A stretch of 64,000 nucleotides of DNA from the NCBI RefSeq assembly GCF_014212125.1, contig NZ_JACJVP010000007.1, positions 62,001 through 126,000 of the forward strand, in the 5' to 3' direction. The translations under genes were made by a program, and so were the position numbers. Below are positions 1 through 8,082 of the stretch, piece by piece; position 1 is the first letter of the stretch, and each line of letters starts with the position of its first letter. This DNA is from Cohnella nanjingensis. Lineage in GTDB: Bacteria; Bacillota; Bacilli; Paenibacillales; Paenibacillaceae. The notes beneath the pieces are model-generated. The model did not search any database and was not told where the DNA came from. It was given only the letters and a program-made list of their open reading frames with translations.

Positions 1-958
1 GGAAGCGGACGATGTTCGCGTCCGCCGGCAGCAGCGCCTGGAACTGCGGCGCGAGCAGCCAGGACTCGCAGACGAACGCGCCGAACGGCTGCTCCGGATA
101 GTATTCGGCCGCGAAGCGGGAAGCGCGGGCGTACGAGTCGCGGCACGTCTCGGGCGACATGCGTCCGCCCTCGGGGATGTGCACGTTCAGGACGATATCG
201 CCTTTCTGCAGGACCAGCTCCCACTCGCCGGCAGCCAGCTGAACGGGAGACCGGCTAGTCGCGCTCAGCCGCGAGATCGGATTCCCTTGGTAGTGCCGGC
301 CGTCGAAGTCATACGCCGATGTCCAGCCGCCCTCGGGATCGGAGACGCCGTTCGTGCCGTCGACCTGCCCATCCGCCCGGTAGCGAATCCCGGCATCCGA
401 CAATACGGCGACTTCCCCGGTCTCCCGATGCCGGAACACCTTGACTTCGAAGGGGTTAGGGATGAAGTGGAACTGAAGCCGGCCGAGCCGGAAGAGCTCG
501 CCGCTCATATGCAGATACAGCCAACCCAGCTCGCTGAGCCCCCAGCGTCCGTGGCGCTTGCGGTGCGTCTCCATCCAGATGACGATATCCTGGACTGTAT
601 CGACGAGCACTTCAGCGGGGATATTCCGCTGGCGATAACGATCCCACAGCTGCGGAATCGCGCCCGCATAGACAGCAGCCGCCAGCATCTCGCCATCTGC
701 TCCGAGGTCCAGCAGCTCCTGATTCACGTCGTCGGCGGGACGGCCGCCGCCGGCGAACAGCTCGCGCAGATATCGTCCGGCAGTCTCGGCGAGCTCAGGG
801 TCCTGCGCGATACGCTCGGCTTCCTCGCGGAGCGCGTTCGCGACGTCTTCCGGGAAGCGGACGGCTTCGCAGATGCGCTGCATGGACGCGGGATCCGGGA
901 AGTCGTTAGCGGCATTCAAAGACGACAACGACAAAGCCATATTCCGATTATTTGTCAT
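1..958 (-). CDS. Acyltransferase-domain protein (GNAT-like), partial at window edge
   Basis: Read on the minus strand, this begins with ATG at 958 behind AAGGAG (about 7 nt spacing) and runs open to the window edge, so the C-terminus is missing. The visible 319 residues start MTNNRNMALS and include WLYLHMSGELFRLGRLQF and LNVHIPEGG, a pattern I associate with the NAT_N/GNAT_C acyltransferase-like proteins (formerly DUF5596) of Paenibacillaceae. The substrate is unknown. It is a single gene downstream of a MocR regulator in the same direction but with its own promoter. The gene prediction is solid; the family assignment is from memory. Confidence 0.7.
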   Translation of the reverse strand, partial: MTNNRNMALSLSSLNAANDFPDPASMQRICEAVRFPEDVANALREEAERIAQDPELAETAGRYLRELFAGGGRPADDVNQELLDLGADGEMLAAAVYAGAIPQLWDRYRQRNIPAEVLVDTVQDIVIWMETHRKRHGRWGLSELGWLYLHMSGELFRLGRLQFHFIPNPFEVKVFRHRETGEVAVLSDAGIRYRADGQVDGTNGVSDPEGGWTSAYDFDGRHYQGNPISRLSATSRSPVQLAAGEWELVLQKGDIVLNVHIPEGGRMSPETCRDSYARASRFAAEYYPEQPFGAFVCESWLLAPQFQALLPADANIVRF

Positions 959-1019
959 GGGAATCTCCTTGTTTGGCGGCGTTTGCCAGAGATTGGCTGA
1001 ATTCAGCATCATATTGCAG

Positions 1020-1049
1020 ATTATAGGGGGTTGATTCGGAGGTTGTCTA
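1020..1049 (-). promoter_or_regulatory. Sigma-A-type promoter for the acyltransferase-like gene
   Basis: On the minus strand there is a TAGACA -35 (1044-1049), an 18-bp spacer and a perfect TATAAT -10 (1020-1025), about 60 bp upstream of the ATG at 958. The -35 overlaps the stop codon of the MocR gene, so the downstream gene need not depend on read-through. Confidence 0.6.
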
Positions 1050-2462
1050 CGGTTGAGTGTGCGATTGAACGAACGCATGCAGCCTCCGCAGCCCTTCGCC
1101 GATCTCCTCTTCCGTCAGCTTCCCGTAGCCGAGCACCATTTTGCCGGGCAGCCGGCCTTTGATCCTGGCGTAGTCGTCGAGCGAACTGAGCCGAATGCCG
1201 TAGGCTTCACTCCGCTGCCAGTCGATGTTGGCGTATCTTGCTCCCCCAAAGGCAATCTGTACATGCATCCCCGCCTCATCGCCCAGAATCTGCGCTTGAT
1301 CCCCGAACCGCCGTTGGCATTGCTCGACGAGGAAGATCCGCCGTTTCTTGTAGATCGCCTTCATCTTGTGAACATGCCGATCGAAGTGACCGTCTGCCAT
1401 GAACCGGGCCAAGGCGAATTGCGTAATGCCCGAAGCAGTCAGATTCAAGCCTGCCTTCGTCTGCAGCACGCGTTCGAGGAGCGGAGGAGGGACGATCAGG
1501 AATCCGATCCGCAAGGCCGGCGACAACGTCTTGCTGAACGTGCCCGCATAGATGACGCGAGAGGGCGCCAGCAGTTGGAGCGGCGGAACCGGACCTCCGT
1601 TGTGCCGGAACTCGCTGTCGTAGTCGTCTTCCACGATGTAGTGCCCCGCCGCTTCAGCCAGCTTCACCGCTTGCTGTCTCCGTTGAATAGAGAGAATGCT
1701 ACCGGTCGGGTATTGGTGGGATGGCGTCAGGAGGATCAAGCCCGCCGGATCCGTTGGAGAGATGCGGCTTAACGACATCCCATGCTGATCAACGGGGACG
1801 GGATGGATGTCATAATGCAGGCGCTCCAGCACATCCGGGACGAATCCGATCGTCGGATCTTCGACATACGCCGTTCGGTACAAGGGCGAGAGGGCAGAGG
1901 CCAGCATGATCAACCCTTCCGACGTGCCTGAAGTGATGAGGATCTGATCCGGATTGCAGCGGATGCCCTTCACGCGGTAGACATATCGGGCGATCTCCTC
2001 TCGAAGCACGCGAATGCCTTGATAATCGCCGTAATCGAACGCAACGTCGGCCCCATAGTCCATTATTTCCTTGACGTATTTATGCCAGAGTCGGCGAGGA
2101 AACAAGCGGAGATCGGGCGTACCCGCGTCAAAGTCGATCACATTCTCCTTCGATCCGGACGATAGGGCCGATTCCGGTATCGGTACCGGTTCTGACCGCA
2201 ACCGGGGCGCAGCTTCCACTTGAATGCCTTCCGCGATAAACGTTCCGGAGCCGACGCGCGAAGTTAAATATCCCTCTGCGGCGAGCTGCTCGTAGACTTC
2301 GATGACGATGTTGCGAGCGATGCGCAGCTCCTGGGCGACTTTGCGCGTCGGGGGCAGTCGGATGCCGGGAGAGAGCTTGCCGGACGTGATGCCCTCGCGC
2401 AAGAAAGCGCACAATTGGCTTAAGATCGAACCGCCTTCCGCTGCCGGGATGAATCCGAACAT
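1047..2462 (-). CDS. MocR/PdxR-type GntR regulator with aminotransferase domain
   Basis: An N-terminal winged helix of the GntR type (about residues 10-75, with LPPTRKVAQEL and GYLTSRVGSGTF) is followed by a class I aminotransferase fold to the end (471 aa), the standard MocR architecture. The PLP-lysine region AGTFSKTLSPALRIG and the EDDYDSEFR motif are intact, so cofactor binding is likely. MocR proteins regulate PLP, GABA or amino-acid genes, often a divergent neighbour; here that is an aldo/keto reductase 111 bp away. A GTG at 2468 sits 1 nt from AAAGGAG, so ATG 2462 (spacing 7) is the likely start. Confidence 0.9.
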   Translation of the reverse strand: MFGFIPAAEGGSILSQLCAFLREGITSGKLSPGIRLPPTRKVAQELRIARNIVIEVYEQLAAEGYLTSRVGSGTFIAEGIQVEAAPRLRSEPVPIPESALSSGSKENVIDFDAGTPDLRLFPRRLWHKYVKEIMDYGADVAFDYGDYQGIRVLREEIARYVYRVKGIRCNPDQILITSGTSEGLIMLASALSPLYRTAYVEDPTIGFVPDVLERLHYDIHPVPVDQHGMSLSRISPTDPAGLILLTPSHQYPTGSILSIQRRQQAVKLAEAAGHYIVEDDYDSEFRHNGGPVPPLQLLAPSRVIYAGTFSKTLSPALRIGFLIVPPPLLERVLQTKAGLNLTASGITQFALARFMADGHFDRHVHKMKAIYKKRRIFLVEQCQRRFGDQAQILGDEAGMHVQIAFGGARYANIDWQRSEAYGIRLSSLDDYARIKGRLPGKMVLGYGKLTEEEIGEGLRRLHAFVQSHTQP

Positions 2463-2510
2463 GTCCACGCTCCTTTGAATTGGTTCTTCAATTTAGCGTA
2501 AATTTGGCTC

Positions 2511-2539
2511 TTATGAGGACCCATAGCTCTCATTATACT
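2511..2539 (+). promoter_or_regulatory. Candidate promoter of the aldo/keto reductase gene
   Basis: TTATGA (2511-2516), 17 bp, TATACT (2534-2539), then AAAGGAG and ATG 2574. It lies in the divergent intergenic region, where a MocR operator would be expected. I see no clear direct-repeat operator. Confidence 0.4.
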
Positions 2540-2573
2540 GAGCATAAAGCTTCGATAAAAGGAGATGTCGTTC

Positions 2574-3569
2574 ATGTTCAAACGAACATTGGGAAGATCG
2601 GGGATAGAGGTAAGCGCATTGGGCATTGGCGGCTGGGCGATCGGAGGGCCATGGCATGATGCGGAGACGGGCGAACCTTTCGGCTGGGGGGAGGTCGACG
2701 ACAAACAATCGATCGCGGCGATTCATTGTGCGCTCGACGCAGGCATCAACTTCATCGATACTTCGGACAACTACGGAGCCGGCCATAGCGAACGGGTCAT
2801 CGGCCATGCGCTGCAAGGCCGGCGCAGCGATGTCATCCTCGCGACCAAATTCGGATTCATGACGAACGAAGAGACGAAGGAGGCCACGGGGGAGAATGCG
2901 AGCCGCGCCTACATCAGGCGGGCTTGCGAAGCATCGCTCGTCAGACTGAGAACCAACTATATCGATCTCTATCAATTCCATCTTGGCGATTACCCGGAGC
3001 ACCTGGCGCATGAAGTGTTGGAGGTGTTGGAGGAACTCGCAGCCGAGGGCAAGATCCGCTCGTTCGGATGGTCGACGGATCTGCCGAGCCGGGCCCTGCT
3101 TTTTGCGAAAAGTAAGCACTGCACGGCGATTCAACATGAACTGAACCTCTTCCGCGACAATGACGACATGCTGGAAATCTGCGAGCGGCATGAGCTGGCG
3201 AGCATCAACCGCGGCCCGCTGGCGATGGGGCTTTTGACGGGGAAGTACGCCGCCGATGCGACGGTCGGGGATGCGAAGGATATCCGGCGCCGAAATAACC
3301 TGGATTGGCTGATCTACTTCAAAGACGGCGTCCCGTCTCCGGACATGACCGATCGTCTGCAAGCCATGCGGGAGATTCTGACTTCAAACGGCCGGACGCT
3401 GGCCCAAGGTGCATTAGCTTGGCTCTGGGCCAAGAGCCCGCACGCCGTCCCGATCCCGGGATTCCGCACCGTGAGTCAGGTGACGGAGAATGCCAAGGCG
3501 ATGGATTTCGGACCGTTGACGCCGGATGAGATGCGGCAGATCGAGCAATTAATGCTGCAGCGGCAATGA
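2574..3569 (+). CDS. Aldo/keto reductase
   Basis: A 331-aa TIM-barrel oxidoreductase of the AKR family, acting on a carbonyl or sugar substrate with NADPH. The N-terminus LGRSGIEVSALGIGGWAIGG, the catalytic region DTSDNYGAGHSERVIG (Asp/Tyr of the tetrad), the lysine segment ILATKFGF and the C-terminal cofactor motif PIPGFRTVSQVTENA are all present. ATG 2565 overlaps the GGAG itself, so ATG 2574 (spacing 9) is chosen. It is divergent from the MocR gene and convergent with the alpha-galactosidase. The substrate cannot be told from sequence. Confidence 0.92.
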   Translation: MFKRTLGRSGIEVSALGIGGWAIGGPWHDAETGEPFGWGEVDDKQSIAAIHCALDAGINFIDTSDNYGAGHSERVIGHALQGRRSDVILATKFGFMTNEETKEATGENASRAYIRRACEASLVRLRTNYIDLYQFHLGDYPEHLAHEVLEVLEELAAEGKIRSFGWSTDLPSRALLFAKSKHCTAIQHELNLFRDNDDMLEICERHELASINRGPLAMGLLTGKYAADATVGDAKDIRRRNNLDWLIYFKDGVPSPDMTDRLQAMREILTSNGRTLAQGALAWLWAKSPHAVPIPGFRTVSQVTENAKAMDFGPLTPDEMRQIEQLMLQRQ

Positions 3570-3587
3570 GCTTCGCGCATGTTAATG

Positions 3588-3624
3588 AAAAGACCGCTTC
3601 CCTCAGGCAAGGGAGCGGTCTTTT
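3588..3624. terminator. Bidirectional rho-independent terminator
   Basis: AAAAGACCGCTTCCCT, a 5-nt loop, then the complementary arm ending in CGGTCTTTT. A-tract and T-tract flank the stem, so it can stop both the AKR gene (+) and the convergent alpha-galactosidase gene (-). Confidence 0.85.
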
Positions 3625-3634
3625 GGCTATGCAA

Positions 3635-4918
3635 CTAGGACAGCTTAATCAGCCTCGCCCCGTGCGAGGCGACCTCTAGCTCCAAGCGTTCCCCGACCGT
3701 TCCGAGTGCTTCCGAAGCCCACATATCCAGCGCCGAAGCAGCGCCTTCGCTCCATCCGAGCGCGTCCAACGTGACGCCGACCTGGAGCGGCGCTGCGCCG
3801 GTATTAAACAACGCGACGTAGCGGACGCCGTCCGGCCCCTTCGACGTCCAGACGATGCTATCGCCGGTGCGGTATACTAGCCTCGCCTCCATCCCGTCCC
3901 GGTGCATGGCGAGCACCTCGCGATTGGTGAGGAGCGATAGCGTCCAGTCGTCGTTGTCGTTCAGTTCCCCGCCGAAGAACAGCGGCGAGCGGAACAGCGT
4001 CCAGAGCGTCATCATCGTCACCTGCTCGTCCTTCGTGAAGCGGGTCCAACGGTCCGCGCCGCCCCCGTCCACCGAACGGATGCCGATATGCCCGAGCGGC
4101 AGCATGTCGCAATCGGGCCAATGCCCCGGGCCCGTCCGTCCCTGCCACTTCTCGCAACGGTCGAACATGTCGAGCAGCAGCGCCCACAAATCCCAGAAGT
4201 CGTCGGTCATCCGCCACATGTTGGCGTTCCGCTCCAGGAAGTCCGCGTGCGCGAGCGGAGCCGGTCCCGGGGACAAGCTCAGCGTCATCGGCCGGCCGCT
4301 GCGGTCGATCGCTTCCCGGATCATCGCGATCTCCGGGAGATGCGTGTCGTACAGCCGGGAGGCGGCGATATCGTCGACCTTGACGAAGTCGACTCCCCAT
4401 TCCGCGTACAGCTCGAACAGCGAGTCGTAGTAGGCTTGCGCGCCTTCCTTCATCGCGTCTACGCCGTACATGTCGGTGTTCCACGGGCAGATCGAGTTCG
4501 GGTGGGCGATGTCGCGCGCGGTCACGGAGGCGCCTTTGATCGGCGTTCCGGCGTGTGCGGCTTGGCGCGGGATGCCCCTCATGATATGGATGCCGAATTG
4601 GAGACCGAGACCGTGAACGTAGTCGGCGAGCGGCTTGAAGCCTCGGCCGTCCGCGGCGGACGGGAATCGGTTCACAGCCGGCATCAATCGCGAGTATTCG
4701 TCCATCTCGAGCGGCACGAACGGACGGTACTGCGAAGAGACGGCTCCCGGCTCGTACCATTGGATATCGACGACGACGTATGCCCATCCGAAGTCCTTCA
4801 GATGCTTCGCCATATAGTCGGCATTGGCGCGGACTTCCTTCTCCGTCACGGCGGCTCCGTAGCAATCCCAACTGTTCCAGCCCATCGGCGGCGTTGGGGC
4901 GATCGCGTGATGATTCAA
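3635..4918 (-). CDS. GH27-type alpha-galactosidase-like glycoside hydrolase
   Basis: 427 aa, with no signal peptide, so probably cytoplasmic. The opening PPMGWNSWDCYG is the signature of GH27/melibiase-type TIM barrels. GVDFVKVDD carries the likely nucleophile Asp and WRMTDDFWD the likely acid/base region; a small beta domain follows (IVWTSKGPDG to the end). Likely substrate is an alpha-galactoside, but other GH27/GH36 specificities are possible. The start is TTG at 4918 with AGGGAG 9 nt upstream; no better in-frame ATG exists nearby. The gene follows an AraC regulator in the same direction, which suggests sugar-responsive control. Confidence 0.85.
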   Translation of the reverse strand: MNHHAIAPTPPMGWNSWDCYGAAVTEKEVRANADYMAKHLKDFGWAYVVVDIQWYEPGAVSSQYRPFVPLEMDEYSRLMPAVNRFPSAADGRGFKPLADYVHGLGLQFGIHIMRGIPRQAAHAGTPIKGASVTARDIAHPNSICPWNTDMYGVDAMKEGAQAYYDSLFELYAEWGVDFVKVDDIAASRLYDTHLPEIAMIREAIDRSGRPMTLSLSPGPAPLAHADFLERNANMWRMTDDFWDLWALLLDMFDRCEKWQGRTGPGHWPDCDMLPLGHIGIRSVDGGGADRWTRFTKDEQVTMMTLWTLFRSPLFFGGELNDNDDWTLSLLTNREVLAMHRDGMEARLVYRTGDSIVWTSKGPDGVRYVALFNTGAAPLQVGVTLDALGWSEGAASALDMWASEALGTVGERLELEVASHGARLIKLS

Positions 4919-5035
4919 GCGGACACACTCCCTATGCGAAGAGATATAATTGCGGTTGTGTCCTCATCATAATGCCGCCGGATCAAGCTGAATACCGTAA
5001 TTTTGGACGATGAATAGCACGGAATTGCTGCATGA

Positions 5036-5920
5036 TTAGGTGTCGAAGAAAAGCCGGCTGTACGGAAGCTGCCGACCCTCCCGGAATTGCCCTGGCGTCT
5101 GGCCGGTCAGCTTGCGGAACACTTTGATAAAATAGCTGCCGCTCGAATACCCGACGGCGGAGGCGATGGCCTCGATATTGCAGTCGGAGCGGCCGAGCAG
5201 CTCGATAGAGCGTTCGATCCGCACGCGGTTCACATAATCGATTGGCGTCAGGCCGACGTAGCGGGAGAACGTCCGGAGGAAGTGGTATTTGGACAGTCCC
5301 GATTCCGCGGCCAACTGCGCTTGGCCGATCATCCCGGCGTAGTTCGTATCGATGTAGCGGACCGCCGAGCGAACGGCAGCGGGCCACGCTTCTTGCCCCC
5401 GGTCGGGAGAGGACGCGAAGCGGGCGAGCGCCATGACGAATTGATACACGTGGGAGGATGCCGAATAGGGGTCCGCGATCTTGCCGTCGCGCGCGTCTTC
5501 GAAGATCGCCCGCAGCTGGCGGATCGGGGCGCTGCCCGCAGGCAGATCGACCACATCGCCCAGCTTGGCCTTGATCGCCTCCCAAGCGGGCATCACGAGA
5601 CGGGGCCGGAACAGCAGAAAATAAAAGGCCCATTCCGGCTTGTCCGCCGGCAAGTAGTAGCGGTGGTCGCCGGGGATGTCGACGAGGAAGGCTCTGCCCG
5701 CGCCGACGGCTTCCTTCCGCTCCCCGATCTCGACGGCGCCTTCGCCCGCCAGCGTGTACTGAAAGAGCAGAAGAGGCCCGTCTTCACGCGTCAAGCCGTC
5801 CCAGCGATAAGAAGCGCAGGCTTCCCGTTCTCGTCCGACGGCGAATAAGCCGCAGAGCGGCAGCTCCGGGGATTCGGCGAACCGGAAGCCGTAGGTGCCG
5901 TATTCGGTGGCGTTGGTCAT
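5036..5920 (-). CDS. AraC-family transcriptional regulator
   Basis: An N-terminal cupin-like sensing domain (about residues 10-140) and a C-terminal pair of helix-turn-helices (about 190-290), with AESGLSKYHFLRTFSRYVGLTP and the second-helix signature IASAVGYSSGSYFIKVFRKLTGQTPGQFR split across the two motifs. ATG 5920 has GGGAG 8 nt upstream; a longer reading to 5944 lacks a better site. It lies 117 bp upstream of the alpha-galactosidase, so it is a plausible activator of that gene, with sugar as effector (inference). Confidence 0.88.
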   Translation of the reverse strand: MTNATEYGTYGFRFAESPELPLCGLFAVGREREACASYRWDGLTREDGPLLLFQYTLAGEGAVEIGERKEAVGAGRAFLVDIPGDHRYYLPADKPEWAFYFLLFRPRLVMPAWEAIKAKLGDVVDLPAGSAPIRQLRAIFEDARDGKIADPYSASSHVYQFVMALARFASSPDRGQEAWPAAVRSAVRYIDTNYAGMIGQAQLAAESGLSKYHFLRTFSRYVGLTPIDYVNRVRIERSIELLGRSDCNIEAIASAVGYSSGSYFIKVFRKLTGQTPGQFREGRQLPYSRLFFDT

Positions 5921-6154
5921 CTCGTCGTCTCCCTTCCGCGACAAGGCGTCGGCAGGCTCATTGTTATTATTTTAAGGGACCGAGATCCTCTTTGTCATCG
6001 CGCCGTGTACCGCTTCTATTTATAATTGGGGATGTGCAAGTTATGGAATTCCCGATCGAATGAGAATTTTATTTTAGATCATCGGTTTATCGGTCACACC
6101 GGTCCGATATCATTCGTCATCCTTATGAGAGCATAGAAGAGAGGAATGTGGCCG

Positions 6155-7033
6155 ATGAACGAACATCATTGGTTGGCGGAGCAGTTTGAAGAGAACAGAG
6201 CCCATTTGCAGGCTGTAGCTTACCGAATGCTCGGATCCTTGAGCGAGGCGGACGACGCTGTCCAGGAATCTTGGTTCAGACTTAGCCGATCCGATCGGAG
6301 CGAGATCGAGAATATCTGCGGATGGCTGACGACGGTCGTCTCCCGGGTGTGTCTTGACATGCTGCGCTCGCGTAAAGCGCGGCGCGAAGAGTCCATTGAG
6401 GGGTATGAAGCGGATCGGGTCGTGGGCCGTACGGCCGGAGGCGATCCCGAGCACGAAGCGCTGCTGGCCGATTCCGTAGGTCTTGCGCTGCTCGTGGTGC
6501 TCGGTAAATTGAATCCCGTCGAGCGCATTACGTTTGTGCTGCACGACATATTCGCCATCCCTTTCACAGAGATCGCACCCATCGTAGGGCGCTCCGAGGT
6601 TGCGGCAAGGCAGTTGGCGAGCCGGGCGCGCCGCCGCGTACAAGGAGCGGAGGCAGCTCCCAAGGCCGATCTCGGCGTTCAGAGGACGCTTGTCGACGCC
6701 TTCCTCGCCGCGGCGCGCACCGGCAACTTCGAAGCGCTGCTGGAGGTGCTAGATCCGGAAGTCGTGTTGCGGAACGACCGCGCAGCCGTGTCGCCAGACC
6801 CTTCCAGCGAGATCCGCGGTGCGCAGACCGTAGCCAAGATGCTTATGTTTGGACGCGCCCGCGCCGCACGCCCGGCGCTAGTAAACGGAGATGTCGGCAT
6901 CATCGTCGCTCCGCATGGACGGCTGTTGCTCGTACTCGTGCTTACTTACGCTGACGGGAAGATCGTCGCGATCGATCAGGTCGACGATCCGGCACGGGTT
7001 GAGCAGCTCGATCTGGCCGTTCTAAGCGAATGA
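6155..7033 (+). CDS. SigJ/ECF41-type RNA polymerase sigma factor
   Basis: 292 aa. Sigma region 2 (YRMLGSLSEADDAVQESWFRL) and region 4 (RITFVLHDIFAIPFTEIAPIVGRS) are followed by an extra C-terminal SnoaL-like domain (about residues 180-290) containing VDAFLAAARTGNFEALLEVLDP, the layout of SigJ/ECF41 factors in which the tail modulates activity instead of a separate anti-sigma factor. ATG 6146 is only 1 nt from GAGAGG; ATG 6155 has a 10-nt spacing and is preferred. A DoxX-like membrane protein follows and may be a target or partner (inference). Confidence 0.88.
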   Translation: MNEHHWLAEQFEENRAHLQAVAYRMLGSLSEADDAVQESWFRLSRSDRSEIENICGWLTTVVSRVCLDMLRSRKARREESIEGYEADRVVGRTAGGDPEHEALLADSVGLALLVVLGKLNPVERITFVLHDIFAIPFTEIAPIVGRSEVAARQLASRARRRVQGAEAAPKADLGVQRTLVDAFLAAARTGNFEALLEVLDPEVVLRNDRAAVSPDPSSEIRGAQTVAKMLMFGRARAARPALVNGDVGIIVAPHGRLLLVLVLTYADGKIVAIDQVDDPARVEQLDLAVLSE

Positions 7034-7119
7034 CGGGCGTATACGCTGCCGCTGACGCCCTCCACATTCGAGTGAAGATATGGTACCACATTCCTAAAAT
7101 TTATGGGAGGATTTCGAAA

Positions 7120-7488
7120 ATGACCGTACTTTCGATCGTATTGCAAATTTTACTGATCTTATACTATCTCTTCTCGGGCACCGCCAAGGTTGTCGGAGCC
7201 AAATATTGGAGCGAGATGTTCCAGCATCTTGGACTGCCGCAATGGTTCCGCGTCGTCACGGGCTTCGTCCAATTAGCCGGCGCCGCCGTCCTCATCGTCG
7301 GCTACTGGTACGCGGGGGCGATCGGATGGGCCGGCATCTGGCTGGGCGTTACGATGGTGGCCGCATTCTTCGTGCATCTCAAGGCCAAAGACCCGATTGG
7401 CAAATCGTCGCCCGCCTTGGTGTTTGCAACCATCAATATCGTGCTTATCGTCATTCATGCAGACGAACTGATACATCCTTTTGCATAA
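7120..7488 (+). CDS. DoxX-like four-helix membrane protein
   Basis: 122 aa with four hydrophobic segments (about residues 4-24, 43-62, 67-86, 97-116) and the DoxX-like features LFSGTAKVVG and GFVQLAGAAVLIVG. DoxX-family proteins are inner-membrane proteins linked to redox and thiol stress in some bacteria. ATG 7120 follows GGGAGG by 9 nt; the long 5' extension of the open frame is not needed. It follows the ECF41 sigma gene by 86 bp and ends at a strong terminator. Confidence 0.8.
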   Translation: MTVLSIVLQILLILYYLFSGTAKVVGAKYWSEMFQHLGLPQWFRVVTGFVQLAGAAVLIVGYWYAGAIGWAGIWLGVTMVAAFFVHLKAKDPIGKSSPALVFATINIVLIVIHADELIHPFA

Positions 7489-7496
7489 CCGGGCAA

Positions 7497-7532
7497 AAAA
7501 TAGCAGTGAGGCGTAGGCCTCGCTGCTATTTT
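7497..7532 (+). terminator. Rho-independent terminator after the DoxX-like gene
   Basis: A 15-bp stem (AAATAGCAGTGAGGC with its complement, one G-U pair) is followed by TTTTATTTT. It closes the sigma/DoxX transcription unit. Confidence 0.85.
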
Positions 7533-7626
7533 TATTTTGTGTCACGAACCTACTTGAGCGAGCAAGGAATTGTAAATGAACTGACGATTATCAAAAATGT
7601 GAGACATCTTAACGATAAAAGAGGTT

Positions 7627-7938
7627 AAGTAGACGAGGGACTGTTTGATAAGCCAAAGGATTTTATCGTTCACACGTATGACGGCAACTTTGTCTTTCCG
7701 AACAATTTTATCAAAGGGAGAAGGTTGTTGAAGGTAAACGGTGTGAGTAAAGATCAACTTTCATGCGCTGCGTCATACCCACGTCACGCTGTTGCTGCAG
7801 GCAGGAATTAACACGATGAAGGCTGTTTCGAGGCGGCTAGGGCACAGCACGGTCAATATGACGCTGGACACGTATTCCCATGTAACGCCGCAGATGGAGG
7901 AATGAATAACGGTGGCGTTGGAGCAATTGTTGGCATAA
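7627..7938 (+). pseudogene. Remnant of a tyrosine recombinase (integrase C-terminus), frameshifted
   Basis: One frame reads DFIVHTYDGNFVFPNNFIK then RRLLKVNGVSK. After a single-base shift near 7748 the next frame reads FHALRHTHVTLLLQAG, SRRLGHSTVNMTLDTYSHV and stops at 7903-7905; a third frame supplies VALEQLLA and TAA at 7936-7938. These are the linker, HxLRH box, LGH box, catalytic Tyr region and usual C-terminus of a phage/ICE integrase in the right order. The N-terminal two thirds are gone. It is a dead relic of an element other than the present prophage, whose integrase is intact and on the other strand. Confidence 0.8.
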
Positions 7939-7959
7939 AGATGAACACACAACAAATCA

Positions 7960-7983
7960 GACCCTCCAAGCAACTGGAGGGTC
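7960..7983. other. Perfect 9-bp stem-loop after the integrase relic
   Basis: GACCCTCCA (7960-7968), a 6-nt loop, TGGAGGGTC (7975-7983). No T-run follows on either strand, so it is not a convincing terminator. It may be a relic of the lost element. The remaining 100 bp to 8082 hold nothing I recognise. Confidence 0.4.
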
Positions 7984-8082
7984 AATCTCTGCATGGAGAC
8001 CGAGGCTCTAATGGCCGGATGGTTGAAGCGGTGTTACCGTAAGTGGCTACAAAGAAATTCCTATCTAACTCGTCAATTGTTA

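Noticed and set aside
179..1000. Long + strand open frame at the left edge
   Set aside because: It is the antisense of the partial acyltransferase-like gene, which has a proper start, ribosome binding site and promoter on the other strand.
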